Source: Echinometra lucunter (lineage: Eukaryota > Echinodermata > Echinoidea > Camarodonta > Echinometridae). Taken from it: a stretch of 64,000 nucleotides of DNA. Below, piece after piece: positions 46,871-58,800 of the stretch. Position 1 is the stretch's first letter, and every line of letters begins with the position of its first letter. The stretch covers positions 2,173,298 to 2,237,297 of the forward strand of contig CM057151.1 of the NCBI GenBank assembly GCA_029962745.1, in the 5' to 3' direction. The notes beneath the pieces are model-generated. The model saw only the letters and a program-made list of their open reading frames with translations, made no database searches and had not been told where the DNA came from. A program made the translations under genes and the position numbers.

Positions 46871-49800
46871 TTATTGGTACGGATAACCTTCAAGCTAGGG
46901 CACTTGTTAAGATTTTGGGCACAATCCACAGACACACATGTATAATCCAGATTAAGTAGAGTGAGGAAGGGCAATGAAAGAACTGTGATACCTGCATTTA
47001 AAAACAAAAACAAAAAAACGAGCTATCTCATAGGTTCCCAGTATGAAAGGGGGTGTGAAAACATTGTATAGCAATCAATTATTGTGCTGAACTCTTACAG
47101 TGCCAATGTCACGTATATGTGACAAAGAGACTTTGCATTTTTAATCGACCATTACTCCACTTAGAAAGATGTATATGGTGATGAAAATATGTCAAAGTTT
47201 AGAGGATAAATCTAGTATTTAAAATATATATCAGTCCCTATATGCAACCACAGGACTTTTTTTTTTATAGAAAACTGTAGATTTTGGAAAGGATCCGTTC
47301 TCTCTTTAGCATAAAACAACAGCAAACAAATGAGAAACGAAAACCTAAAGGTCAAGAGGGAAGCTCAGTGCTGTTTTACAATAATTTTCATGCATGACAT
47401 TAAATTGATAGGAATACTTGATTTCATTTGAAAGGGAAATAAATTTTCTATGACTTGACAAAAAGTACTGGCAGTGAAAAAAGGTAACGATATGAACATG
47501 AGACCACTGCTTACCTCTGTCTGAAATGTCTGTTCTACAAAGATTGAGTCGAGATAGGTGAGGACAACTGTTGATCACACTAGACAGAAGAAATCGGTCT
47601 GTAATCCTGTAGACAAAAACAAATGAAAATAATGGATCTCGGGTATTGCCCTATTTGCGGGTGGTCATGTTATTTTCACCTTGAATGAAACTTCCTGCCT
47701 TTATGTTATTATTTATTATTAAGTATTTGGCATCACCTGGGCCTGGGAGGGGAAATGCGTACTTAATCACTGTGACCCTCGGGTCTCCTCCCGTTATAAC
47801 TTTCTGGGATGTGCAAGTGTACCACTACATAGGAGTTTCCCCCTACTCTTCTCTGAATAGTGCAGTGGGTTCTTAACGTGCAAAGGTGGTGACTCTCCTC
47901 TACACAGGGCCTCCTTTTAACGTCGTGCCTGAAGGACGGAGTATTTTGAAACATACCCTGCATCTATGAAACAGGGGAGGGGCTCTTTGACACACAACGC
48001 GAGCTTCAGTCATCTGCCAGGGATAGACTCAAACCCACGATCTTTAGTTTGACAGGCAGACGCTTTATCAACTGAGCCACCTCTCCTCCTCGGATTGTGA
48101 ATTGACTACATTACATAAGATTAGATACTGGTATAGGAGAATTCCTTCAGTCAATGTACTGCCAAAGATTACAAGTTTTAAAGGGCTTATTCTGTATGGC
48201 TGCCAAATTTCAACAACTCATACACTTAAAATTGCAGCAAAAACAAGAAAATAAACAAGAAAGAGTGTACTACATACAAAATAATTATGTAATCATTATT
48301 TGCAACCTACTTGGTCTCTGCCATGCTAAGAACCTGCAGCTTATGAAGCTGACCTATGACCTTTGCTCCTTCATCATCCACCAAAGTACGATCTAAGTGA
48401 AGTTCAAGCAAATCTGTCAAACCTTGAAAATGAACAGAAAGGAAACCAGTAGTATCACACTATGAACATGGCGGACAAAGAAAGCGGACAAAATAAACAA
48501 CCTCTCATTCTACCCTTCACAATGGTTCTGGTAGTCAAAAGAACATCCCTTCACAGCTATTATGTTTAATCATGTAGTTCCAGGTGAATATGCATGTGAC
48601 ACTTGTTCCACATATTTTAGACAATAGCAGTGAAGGGATGTTCTTTTGACTACCAGAACCATTGTTAAGGGTAGAATGAGGGGTTGTTCATGTTGTCCGC
48701 TTTCTTTGTCCGTCGTGTTCATAGTGTCAATATGAATTATCTTCAAATAGATGAACAACAACAAAAAGAAATTCAATGGTGATGGATATCCAAAGAGGAG
48801 AGTATGGTCTTAGATCACATCAAGGGATTTACAAATGGTTACAATTTTTTTAAATTCATTTATTTCCTCAAATAGGGAGGAAAGACCTTTCAGTATAAGT
48901 TGATTTTCAAAGGGGTCTGCAAATACATGCATGCAAAGAAAGCTGTCATTATCCAAGTATGACTGGAGTGTAATTGACAAAGATCAGAAAACAAACGATT
49001 AACATCTCATCAATACAGTGAAAATCTAACGAATGAGGATCTGGTTTGTTAAGAAGGTTTAAGCATAAGTTTCCATTCAATTTTTTTTTTCATTTCTGCA
49101 TGTGAATGGTTGAAACTAATCTCATGTGAATGAATCCGCAACACATGCTCCAGGTAAAATCATTCCCTGTCAATTTTCTACACTAACCAAATACTGAACT
49201 TTAACCCTCGTCCAAATGATACATAACCCTAACCATAAGCCTGACCTAAACCCTACTGCAACCTTGAACCTAACTGTGTTTCTTTGATGAAATAAAGCCT
49301 GAAGAAATTATCAATGGAGCATATGTCTGGTCACCAAAGTGAATATAACACAATAAAAGCCCACAAAGGAACCACACATCTGATCATATGAACTTCAACT
49401 TACCACTCAAGTATTGCATGCCTGCACTGGTTACCTTGGTGTTTGTGATGGATAATTTATGAAGGCTGTTTGAAAAAAATTGGTAGAGAGATCAATACTA
49501 AGTGGTCTCACATTAAGTAATCTTTGTTTCTTTCTTTTATGGTTCCATGCCATGTCCTTCTTCCTCTCTTTCTGTCTATCTGTCCCTCTGTCCCTATATC
49601 TCCCTTCACCTCTCCCTCTTCCTCACCCTTGCCCTCCCCTCCCTATTCTGCCTATCCCCCTCCCCCCCCTCTCTCTCTCTCTCTCTCTCCAAAGTATCTT
49701 TGTGCAAAACACCCCCCAAATAGTGGTGGTATAGGTTACTGATGTAAATTTCGAACATGATTTCATCAAATACTTTAATTCTTATTCTGAGTACAAATTT

Positions 49801-52800
49801 GCATAGCAATAAATGCCATTCCGGTAATTTTTGACATACTATGTACATAGACAGAGAGAAAAACTGAACAATTACAAAAAGAGGAATCTAAGACCTGCAC
49901 GATTGAAAAGAATTTTACCTGGTCATATCAGCAAGATGATGTATTCCTGCATCAGTGATATGGATGTAATCAGTCAGATCTATTCCACTCAGTGACATGC
50001 CTGATAAATAAAAAAAAAAAGAAGAAAAGAAGATGGAATAGCAGACATGTTTTAAAAAGCTACTGGTCAAATGAAGTGTAGTAGGATGGTGAAATCAATG
50101 TTGGAATCACGAGGGTAACAAATAATCATTTTCAAAATGTGGATTTATTATGTGTTTCAAAAAAATATAAATCTAAGTATATCAAAGAAGAAACATTGTT
50201 TTGTTATGGTTTTACTCACTTCTTTCAAATCTACAGAGAAACTCTACCAAAAGTTTAAAAAGAAAAAAAAAATTGTTTGCTATGTAAGAAAAGATGATTA
50301 ATGCTTTAATAACAACAAAAATAATACAACAATGAAAAGAATACAGCAGGTAATAAGCAATCTCACTACATTTGATTTATTCCACATCACACAAATAATT
50401 ATTGTATGATGTGAGGCCACGATTACCATCAAGCATCTCGCTCATGGTGAATATCCCCTGCATTCACAAATTTAGTAAATTGTATTTCCATTATGTATAC
50501 TTCCCTTGTATTTAGAAGTTGTAGATATCTGAAAATGTGTTTAAATGTATATATTTTCTGTAATATATGATTATTTTGTATCATGTTATTGAATGCAGAA
50601 ATACAATTTAATCAAATAAACAAACGTATCTAAACTGTTTGCAACTTCATGACATTACCATGCATCATCTATTACGTTACTTTGTAACTTACCTGCAATA
50701 CACTTGAGACCATTATCTGTTGTCGTGTGTCTATCGGGTAAGGATAGCTGCACTAGCTGCAACCCTAAATAAATAAAAAATAATAATAGACACAACCCAC
50801 TGATATAGTTATCTTTGTCAAAAAATTAATGCAAAATGTGCTTATCCTTACTTGCCCAACAAAACAAACAAACAAACAACAACAACCAAAAAAAAAAAAA
50901 AAAACCCCAACCCAACAGCCTACTTCATTACACAAAAATGGGCACAATATGTGTTTAAAAAAATATAAAATTAAGTACATCAAAGAAGAAACATTGTTGG
51001 ATTCTGTAGAAACCATACCTTCAATTAGCCACATTTTGGTACCAACAAAATGTGTTCTGAAATCAAATTATCTATTATCATAATACAGACAAAGGAGAAT
51101 GAGATTTCAGAACACAATTATCTGTCCCTTGAATGCAATATATTTTACAGAGTATACTCCTCCATAAGAAAGCCACAAACAATGAGAGTGAGACAGAGAG
51201 ACAGAGTATACTCCTCCGTAAGAAAGCCACAAACAATGAGAGTGAGACAGAGAGACAGAGGGAGAAAGAAAGAGATAGAGACAGAGAAAGAGAGAGAAGG
51301 AGGGAGGGAGAAAGGAAAGGAAGAAAGGGTTCCATTCCTACCCTGAAGAGAAAGAAATGCTTCATCAACAGCAATATCTTCAACATGTGAGATATAAAGG
51401 ACTGACAAGAGAAGGAAGAGAGCGAGAACAAAATGAGGGTGAAAGAGAGTGAGAGGGGGGAGAGGGGAGGAATGTGAGAGAGAGATTTTTTCCTTGGGTA
51501 CCTTGCAGACAGTGAAGTGCGTCATCACCAGTAAGGCCTTCAACATGTGAGATATGAAGAACCTTCAGATTAGGGACCTGATGAAGTCTAGGCAAAGCAT
51601 CTCTCTGCAGACGATTCCTGGACAGATTCACAGATACCAACTGGCCAAGGTGACCAATGTGCTCTAGAGATCTCACCTGGTCAATAGGACAAGAACCAGT
51701 GATATGCTTCAAGAACTTGTCCTCATCCACATTCAAATTGATTTTTTTTACCAACACATGAAAAGCATACTCTTTGATTTACAAAATTAAAACAGGAAGA
51801 AGTCAGAATTACCACAATATTTGTAAATTGATATATCACATGTGCATTAATACCTAAAACATGATTATGATGAAAAATAAAATCCTTACATGTGAAACAA
51901 TGTCTATAAACTTTAATATAACAAACAGGTGTACATTTGGAGGAAAGTGGCAGAATTACATAGAATCAAAACGAAAACTTACCTGTGTCTGCTCAAGACC
52001 TAGATTCTTTAACTTTGATAACCCTATCAAACACAAACGAAAAAAAGAAACAGGGAAATAACAAAAACATAGTCATATACAATAAGCTGATAGGTCCTAC
52101 ATTTGAACAGAACAAATCCTGAATAACACTTTTTTTTCTTAATCATTGTATAGAAGCAGTAGTAAATTCTATAAATCTGTGAAGCATTACATGAAATTCA
52201 TATACACAAACTTACCAAAATACCAGCAACATTCATGACTCCTATAAAAAAAAACTCCACTTAGAAATACAAGTACTAAATTAAGAACTGTCATAACTTC
52301 TAGTAGTCTAGAACTAATCATTCCAGAAATTCTTTTTAGTTAGATATTAATATCTTTAAGGTCTTGTATTGAAAAGAAAAAGATGATCAGTGTTAAATTC
52401 TTTAATGTAATGGTTTGTATGTCAGTATTGTAACGAACAGCATATCTGTTATATCATAGAGTTACATACGCACTAGGTATAAGGTGTAAACCATTGGGGG
52501 TTGGAATGTAAGAGGGCAACGTATCTGATAGGTGCGTCGTAATGAATGGAAATTTGCATAATTTGCATGTTTTATGGATATGGGGGGATGATGATGATTC
52601 TTTTAGGTTATTTACTTGTTAGATAAGTTATTTGGACAAGGATCAGTGGTTGTATTTGGTAAATTAGGTCGTTTTGATGAAAGTGCTATTTTAGAAACAG
52701 GTAACTCAATGATTTATTAAATGGATAAGTATCGCCTAGCCTCCACACGATATCCGCCCCCTCATTCCCTGGACATTCTCACCGAGAATTGCTTCTGGGC

Positions 52801-55800
52801 TACACTCTGTTAACTGTGTGAGACTGCCGAGTGTTGATAACGTTAAATCTCAGCCTGATTGCCTTTAATTAAGTGGTCAACTAATTAACTAATTAATGAG
52901 CTCGAGCTTGAGAGACAATGATTGCCCTTGAGTGAACCCATTGGGGTGAATGATTGCTCAAAGGATGACCAATTGTCTGCTGCTGTGACGAGGCGAGTAG
53001 GGTGAACGATTGCGTCGACGGATGGGTGATTGCCGATGGGCCTGGTAGTGAGGAACAGGAGACGGTTTACGGTTGGTGATGGTCAAGCACCGGCAGCTCC
53101 AGCCATCAGCAGTGGTAATATATTTTGACCAGACGGACGGGGAGCTCGGCCGGGCACAGCGCATCCTGACAAGATAGCCGTGTCGGCCAGCGTGCCCGTC
53201 ACATGTGGTGTCAGTTGGATTGCTGACAGCTTGGAGCAGAGCTAGCTGGTGGTAAGGCGGGCAGAGCTGACGGCGTCACAGCTGAGCAGGGCTAGCTGGT
53301 GGTAAGGCGGGCAAAGCCGACAGCGTCGCAGCTGAGCAGGGCTAGCTGGTGGTACAGTACCTAGCAGCCAGTCTATGTGGGCCAGCACTGAAACTACTAG
53401 GGAAGCATGGTGAGATGGAACTGACATACCATGAGTTAGTTAGCAGACTTAAATATCGCTTCGGACTTTCAGGGAAAGCTGATGTGTTTTTGGCAGAACT
53501 ACGTGCTCAACGAAGACCACAGGAGACTCATCAAGAACTGGGTCAAAGAATCCACTACCTAGCAGGGATGGCCTACCAGGAATTTGATCCTGATGGTCAG
53601 GATAAACTGGTTCGTGGTCATTTTATGGACGCAGTAATGAATCCGGCAATCCGAGAAGGCCTGTTTCGAGCTCAACCACCTACCTTGGATGAAGCTATTG
53701 AGGCAGCTCTAAACACAAAAGCACTCCTTAAGATGGAATCAGAGAGGAGTGAGTTGAAACAGTCTCACCGTCACAGTCACAGTCGAGCTCTGACAGACAG
53801 TGAGCAGCCTCGACGCCCTGATAGCCCCAACACATCAGAGATCATCAGGAAGATGGAGAAAGTGCTACCTGATCTTACAGCTAGGTTGGAGTCACTGACT
53901 CGTCAAGTGGGCAGTACGTCACAGGGTGGTAACACTGGACCACAGTTCCAAAGGAGACGTCAGGATCGGGCCTGTTATAACTGTGGTCAACAGGGACATT
54001 TCTCCCGAAATTGTCCTTACCCTAAGATGCAGTATACCCATGACGGTTCAGAAATCAAGGAGGCAGAGACCAAACGTTGTCACCTATGCAACAGAACTGG
54101 GCATTTCAAGAGGAACCTTCCTCATAATCTAGCTGGTGGCGAGGGGGTGGCACCTAGACACTGTGGACTAGACGTAGGTGGTTCAGAAAAGAACAGGGGT
54201 CAAGCAACTAGAAATAAAGGCCCACCAGAAGCTGGGCAAGTACGAGTAGCCACATCAGGAAACGTCAAACGGCAAGGCCTTTTCATCGAGTCTAAAATCA
54301 ATGGGCAGCCTATGACATTCCTGATCGACACTGGATCTACACAGTCTTTCATTGCCGACAATGTTTTCAACAAGATTGATGAAGGAAGAAAGCCAGTCCT
54401 GGAGAGGGTGACAAATACCATACATCAGGCTGATGGCTCACCCTTAGATACCATGGGGAAAGCTGCAATGGAGTTGCAGACTGGAGGATTGGTCTTCATT
54501 GTCAAAATGACTGTGGCTAACTTGAAGAATGAAGGGATTATTGGTCTAGATCTGTTAATTCAGATGCACGCCAAACTAGACTGTCATTGGATGGAACTTC
54601 GAACAGCTTGGCAGTCCATCCCATGTAATGATCTTGAGTGCAGACAATTCTGTTCCAGAGTTGTGGCCTCCGAAACCAGCACTGTTCCCGCCGGACATGA
54701 GGTGGTTCTTAAGGGAGAAGTGACTGGGCAACATCGCCAGTGGAGTTGGTCTGTTGGAAACCCATAATAACCCAACAGAATTGAGCAAGACGGGCCTGCT
54801 AATGGCCAAGGCCGTGGTTGCTGCAGATGTTGCAACTCTACCTGTGAGGATTTCCAACGCGACCAGGAGAAAAACCACAGTCAAGAAGGGCATAATGATG
54901 GCCACTTTGAGTTCGATTAAGGAGGTAGATGGAGTGGAGGAGCCCAGTTCTTCCCAGGGAGACTCGCCTGATGAAAGTTCGGCAGATGACAAGGCAGCTG
55001 CAGATTTGCCAGATGATGCCAGGGCAGATGATCACGCTGCTGAAGGCTCCCCAGAAGACATCCTACCCGGTGACAAGATGCCTGGAGATCTACCAGACAA
55101 TAGTCTAGCAGTTGACGAGACAGCGGCAGATTTGCCAGATGATGCCAGGGAAGATGATAATGCTTCTGAAGGCTCCCCAGAAGACATCCTACCCGGTGAC
55201 GAGGTACCTGGAGAACCGCCAGACAACAGTCTAGCAGTTGACGAGGCAGCTGAAGACTTGCCAAACGGCGACCTGGCGGATGAAGAGACTGCGGAAAACT
55301 CACCGGATGACAGCCTTCTAGATCACGAGATAGCAAAAGTTTTGCCTGGTGATGGACTGATATCTGATGAAGTCGCCTAGAGACAAATGCAATTACAAAG
55401 TGACAGATAATGCAGCAGCTGACGGTACAGAAAATGAACAATCACCCACTGGCAGAGAACAAACTGTACCTGAAAAAGAGACATTAGCGGGTGACAATAC
55501 GGGACAGGCGACCTGCTCCCTACCTGACAGATTGCTTTGTGTCATGAATTTTCTTTGGGTTATCACTGATGAAAGACTAAGATTTTGGCTAAGATGGCTA
55601 TGTGAATAAACTTGATCATAACCCTGAAACTCTGTGCAGATATTTTATTAAGTATAAGTGTGGACTCGCGTGATACAAGTACAGTGAGCAGCTATCCCAT
55701 TTGGTGACATATGACTTTTGATTAACATTATGTTATTTATTTTGTCTGCGATAATCTTGTGACCAGACTAGAGGACAGATGGCTTCCCAGAAGAAGGAAA

Positions 55801-58800
55801 GAAACTTTGAATGCCTGAAGTGCGGACGTGCCTATGAGAGAGAGGTATCCTTGAAACGTCATGTCAAGGATGTGCATGAAGCGAAGTTCCGTTGTGACCG
55901 ATGCACATACAAAACTGGAAGGCGGACAGACATGCAGAAACATTATGCCAAGCATGCTGATATGGTGGCTCCATCCCGGAACTACAGTCTGACGCCAGTG
56001 AAACCATCATATAAGTCAGTAGCACCCAGATTCTCCTGGTCCAGGTCTTGATCACGGTCGAGATCATCCTCCGGTCAGACCAGAGTGAGATTGAGGTCTC
56101 CATGCAGATGGAGGTCACCACGCAGGTCAAGATCACCACGGAGATCGAGGTCACAATCTACTCCTGTCCAGGACGAGGCAGGGCCTACAACAGTAGTAAG
56201 GAGGCGTTCACTGTCGCCACTGGATTTGTCAAGTCCAGGTTCATCAAGGGATCTTTCTGGGCCACCAGTCTCTACCAACAGACCACCGTCGCCACGTGGA
56301 ATAAAATGTTGCGACGCATCAACTCAGACCAGAGAGGTGGAAGACATCGGACAGAGGAAATTAAAAGAAAAGCTTGACCAAGTAAGATCGGACGGTGATT
56401 AGGCAATGGACAAAATTACTCACTTTCCAGATTCCACCTGGTATGACCCTTGTCTGAACCACAGAATGGTATATCACAACCCAGGGAGAGATGATTGAGA
56501 CAGTAAAGAAAGAACTTAGTAGGGCCAAGTAAGCCAAACTCTTGAACACTTGCTTGTGGACTCTAGTTTTGACATGCTGTAACTAAGTGCATGATTTTCT
56601 TGATGTTTTATATGTTTTAGTAAGTTGTACTTAACCTAAGTTAACTGTCACAAGAAACTATGCCAAAGTTAGGGATTTCTTTGAGTTTCGAAACTGCATG
56701 TTGAAATTGGTTTGTGTTTTGGGTTTTTGGTTATCTTTAGTTTGGTAGTTGACGATTTGTTAATTAGCTTGGGGACCAAGCTTGAGGGGGTCGTGTAACG
56801 AACAGCATATCTCTTATAATGTCATAGAGTTACATACGCATTAGGTATAATGTGTAAACCATTGGGGCTTGGAACGTACGCGGGCAACGTATCTGATAGG
56901 TGCGTTATAATGAATGAAAATTTGCATAATTTGCATGTTTTATGGATATGGGGGGATGATCATGATTCTTTTAGGTTAATTATTTGTTAGAAAAGTTATT
57001 TGGACAAGGATCAGTGGTTATATTTGGTAAATTAGGTCGTTTTGACGAAAATACAATTTTAGTAACTGGTAATTCAATGATTTATTGAATGGATAAGTAT
57101 GGGGATTCAGTTGCTAAGTATTAGGATTGAATGCATCAGCCTAGCCTCCGCACGATATCCGCCCCTCATTCCCTGAACATTCTCACCGAGAATTGCTTCT
57201 GGGCTACACTCTGTTAACTGTGTGAGACTGCCAAGTGTTGATTAAAGGTAGTGATTAATGTTAGATCTCAGCCTGATTGCCTTTAATTAAGTGGTTAACT
57301 AATTAACTAATTAATGAGCTCGAGAGAGAGAGAGACAATGATTGCATTGAGTGAACCCATTGGGGTGAATGATTGTTCAAAGGATGACCAATTGTCTGCT
57401 GCTGTGACGAGGCGAGTAGGGTGAACGATTGTGTCGATGGATGAGTGATTGCTGATAGGCCTGGTAGTGAGGAGCAGGAGACGGTTTACGGTTGGTGATG
57501 GTCAAGCACCGGCAGCTCCAGCCATCAGCAGCAGTCATATATTTTAGACCAGACAGATGGGGAGCTCAGCCAGGCATGGGGCATCCTGACAAGATAGCCG
57601 TGGCGAACCGTGCCCGGAACAGTATATATAATTTTATCCCAGAATGTTATGAAAAAGATAGTGATATCTCCCAAAAATGTTAGGTGGAATACAGCACAGT
57701 AACTGAGCCTGATCGATTAAGAGTGGCATTTTTGTCTGTACGCAACATTGATCATTTTATGGATTCTAATTTAAGTACTTAAGGCAACTGGGGCAATCAA
57801 ATTTTATTGAATATCAAATCCTTCAGTGATGCTCTTCACAATAAAAAATAAAAAGGTCACTCCAATTATTCATTTATTTTCTAGAGGCCTTCAAACTTTC
57901 AAAATTTATCAATTGTCCATCTGTGACTAACTGATCAGGCTCAATAGAGATGAAATTTGCAATTTTGGAACTAGAATATCCTGAATTTAAAACAAGTCCC
58001 CTTGTCCATAAAATTAATTTCATTAAATAACATAAATAAGACTGAAAGCCAAAGGCTTCTTGCTGTATAATTCAAAGAATATACTTGCTTTGATAATATT
58101 TCAAGTAAAACAACCATCATTTTCTCAATACTGAAACATAAAAATTCCAAATACGAAACAGGCTGAAAAGGCTGGCTTTATTTTCAACGAGCACATCATG
58201 TATTATGTACAAGCTCATCTCCATTCTAGACTGAAGGTCAAGAGACACTTACGAGCAAGGTAGAGTACTGCCATATCTGTCACACTAGTTCTGGTAAGAC
58301 TCAGATTTGTGAGGTTGGGTGGAGGAGTAGCTACAAAGATTTCTAATCCTGCATCAGTCACTGCTGTACCTTCCAGCAGTAATGTTGTCAATCTTGAAAA
58401 TTCTGAAGGTAGAAATAAAGAAACAATAAGAATAATCACATGACTCCATATGCCTTGCCATATGACTAAGGAACAAGACAACATATAGTACAGTGAGCAA
58501 ACTAAATCCATACTTTAAACCAATAACGGTACATAAATTATAACTTTTATGAAAGCATTCATGTTGGGGGGAAAGAGGTTGCATCAAGCTGCTCTGAAGT
58601 GAAAGCCTTTCACTCAGTGCATCATAATAAGATAATACACAACACTGATAGTGACCGTCATCAAATTTCTGAAGAGTTAAAAAGCAACATTTAATAAAAA
58701 ATTTAAGAGATTTCATTTTGTCATTAATTCTGATTGAATGAAAATTTTATCATTCATGAGTTCACTAATGAATACCTCAAAAACTTTTTGCAAAGGATTC

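Larger units (their letters stand above)
52429..57621 (+). mobile_element. non-autonomous Ty3-like LTR element with acidic repeats and zinc-finger frame
   Basis: LTRs 52429-53203 (775 bases) and 56795-57621 (827 bases) begin TGTAACGAACAGC and end ACA; GTAT duplications flank the element (52425-52428 and 57622-57625). The length difference includes about 40 bases missing from the 5' copy near 52730. A primer-binding-like TGGTGTCAGTTGGAT follows the 5' LTR (53206-53220), and the 3' LTR is preceded by GCTTGAGGGGGTCG. Inside are a Gag-protease frame, a broken continuation with an acidic tandem repeat, and a zinc-finger frame. No reverse transcriptase, RNase H or integrase is present. It lies in the intron between exons 58253-58402 and 51983-52023 of the leucine-rich-repeat gene, in antisense. 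Confidence 0.9.

Noticed and set aside
51050..51546. Arg/Glu-rich and Ser/Leu-rich frames on both strands
   Set aside because: Products of the GA/CT microsatellites; only the 60-base segment at 51342-51401 has gene-like support.
54838..55441. Long minus-strand frames opposite the acidic repeat
   Set aside because: Shadows of the tandem repeat on the coding strand; no domain and no splice or start context of interest.
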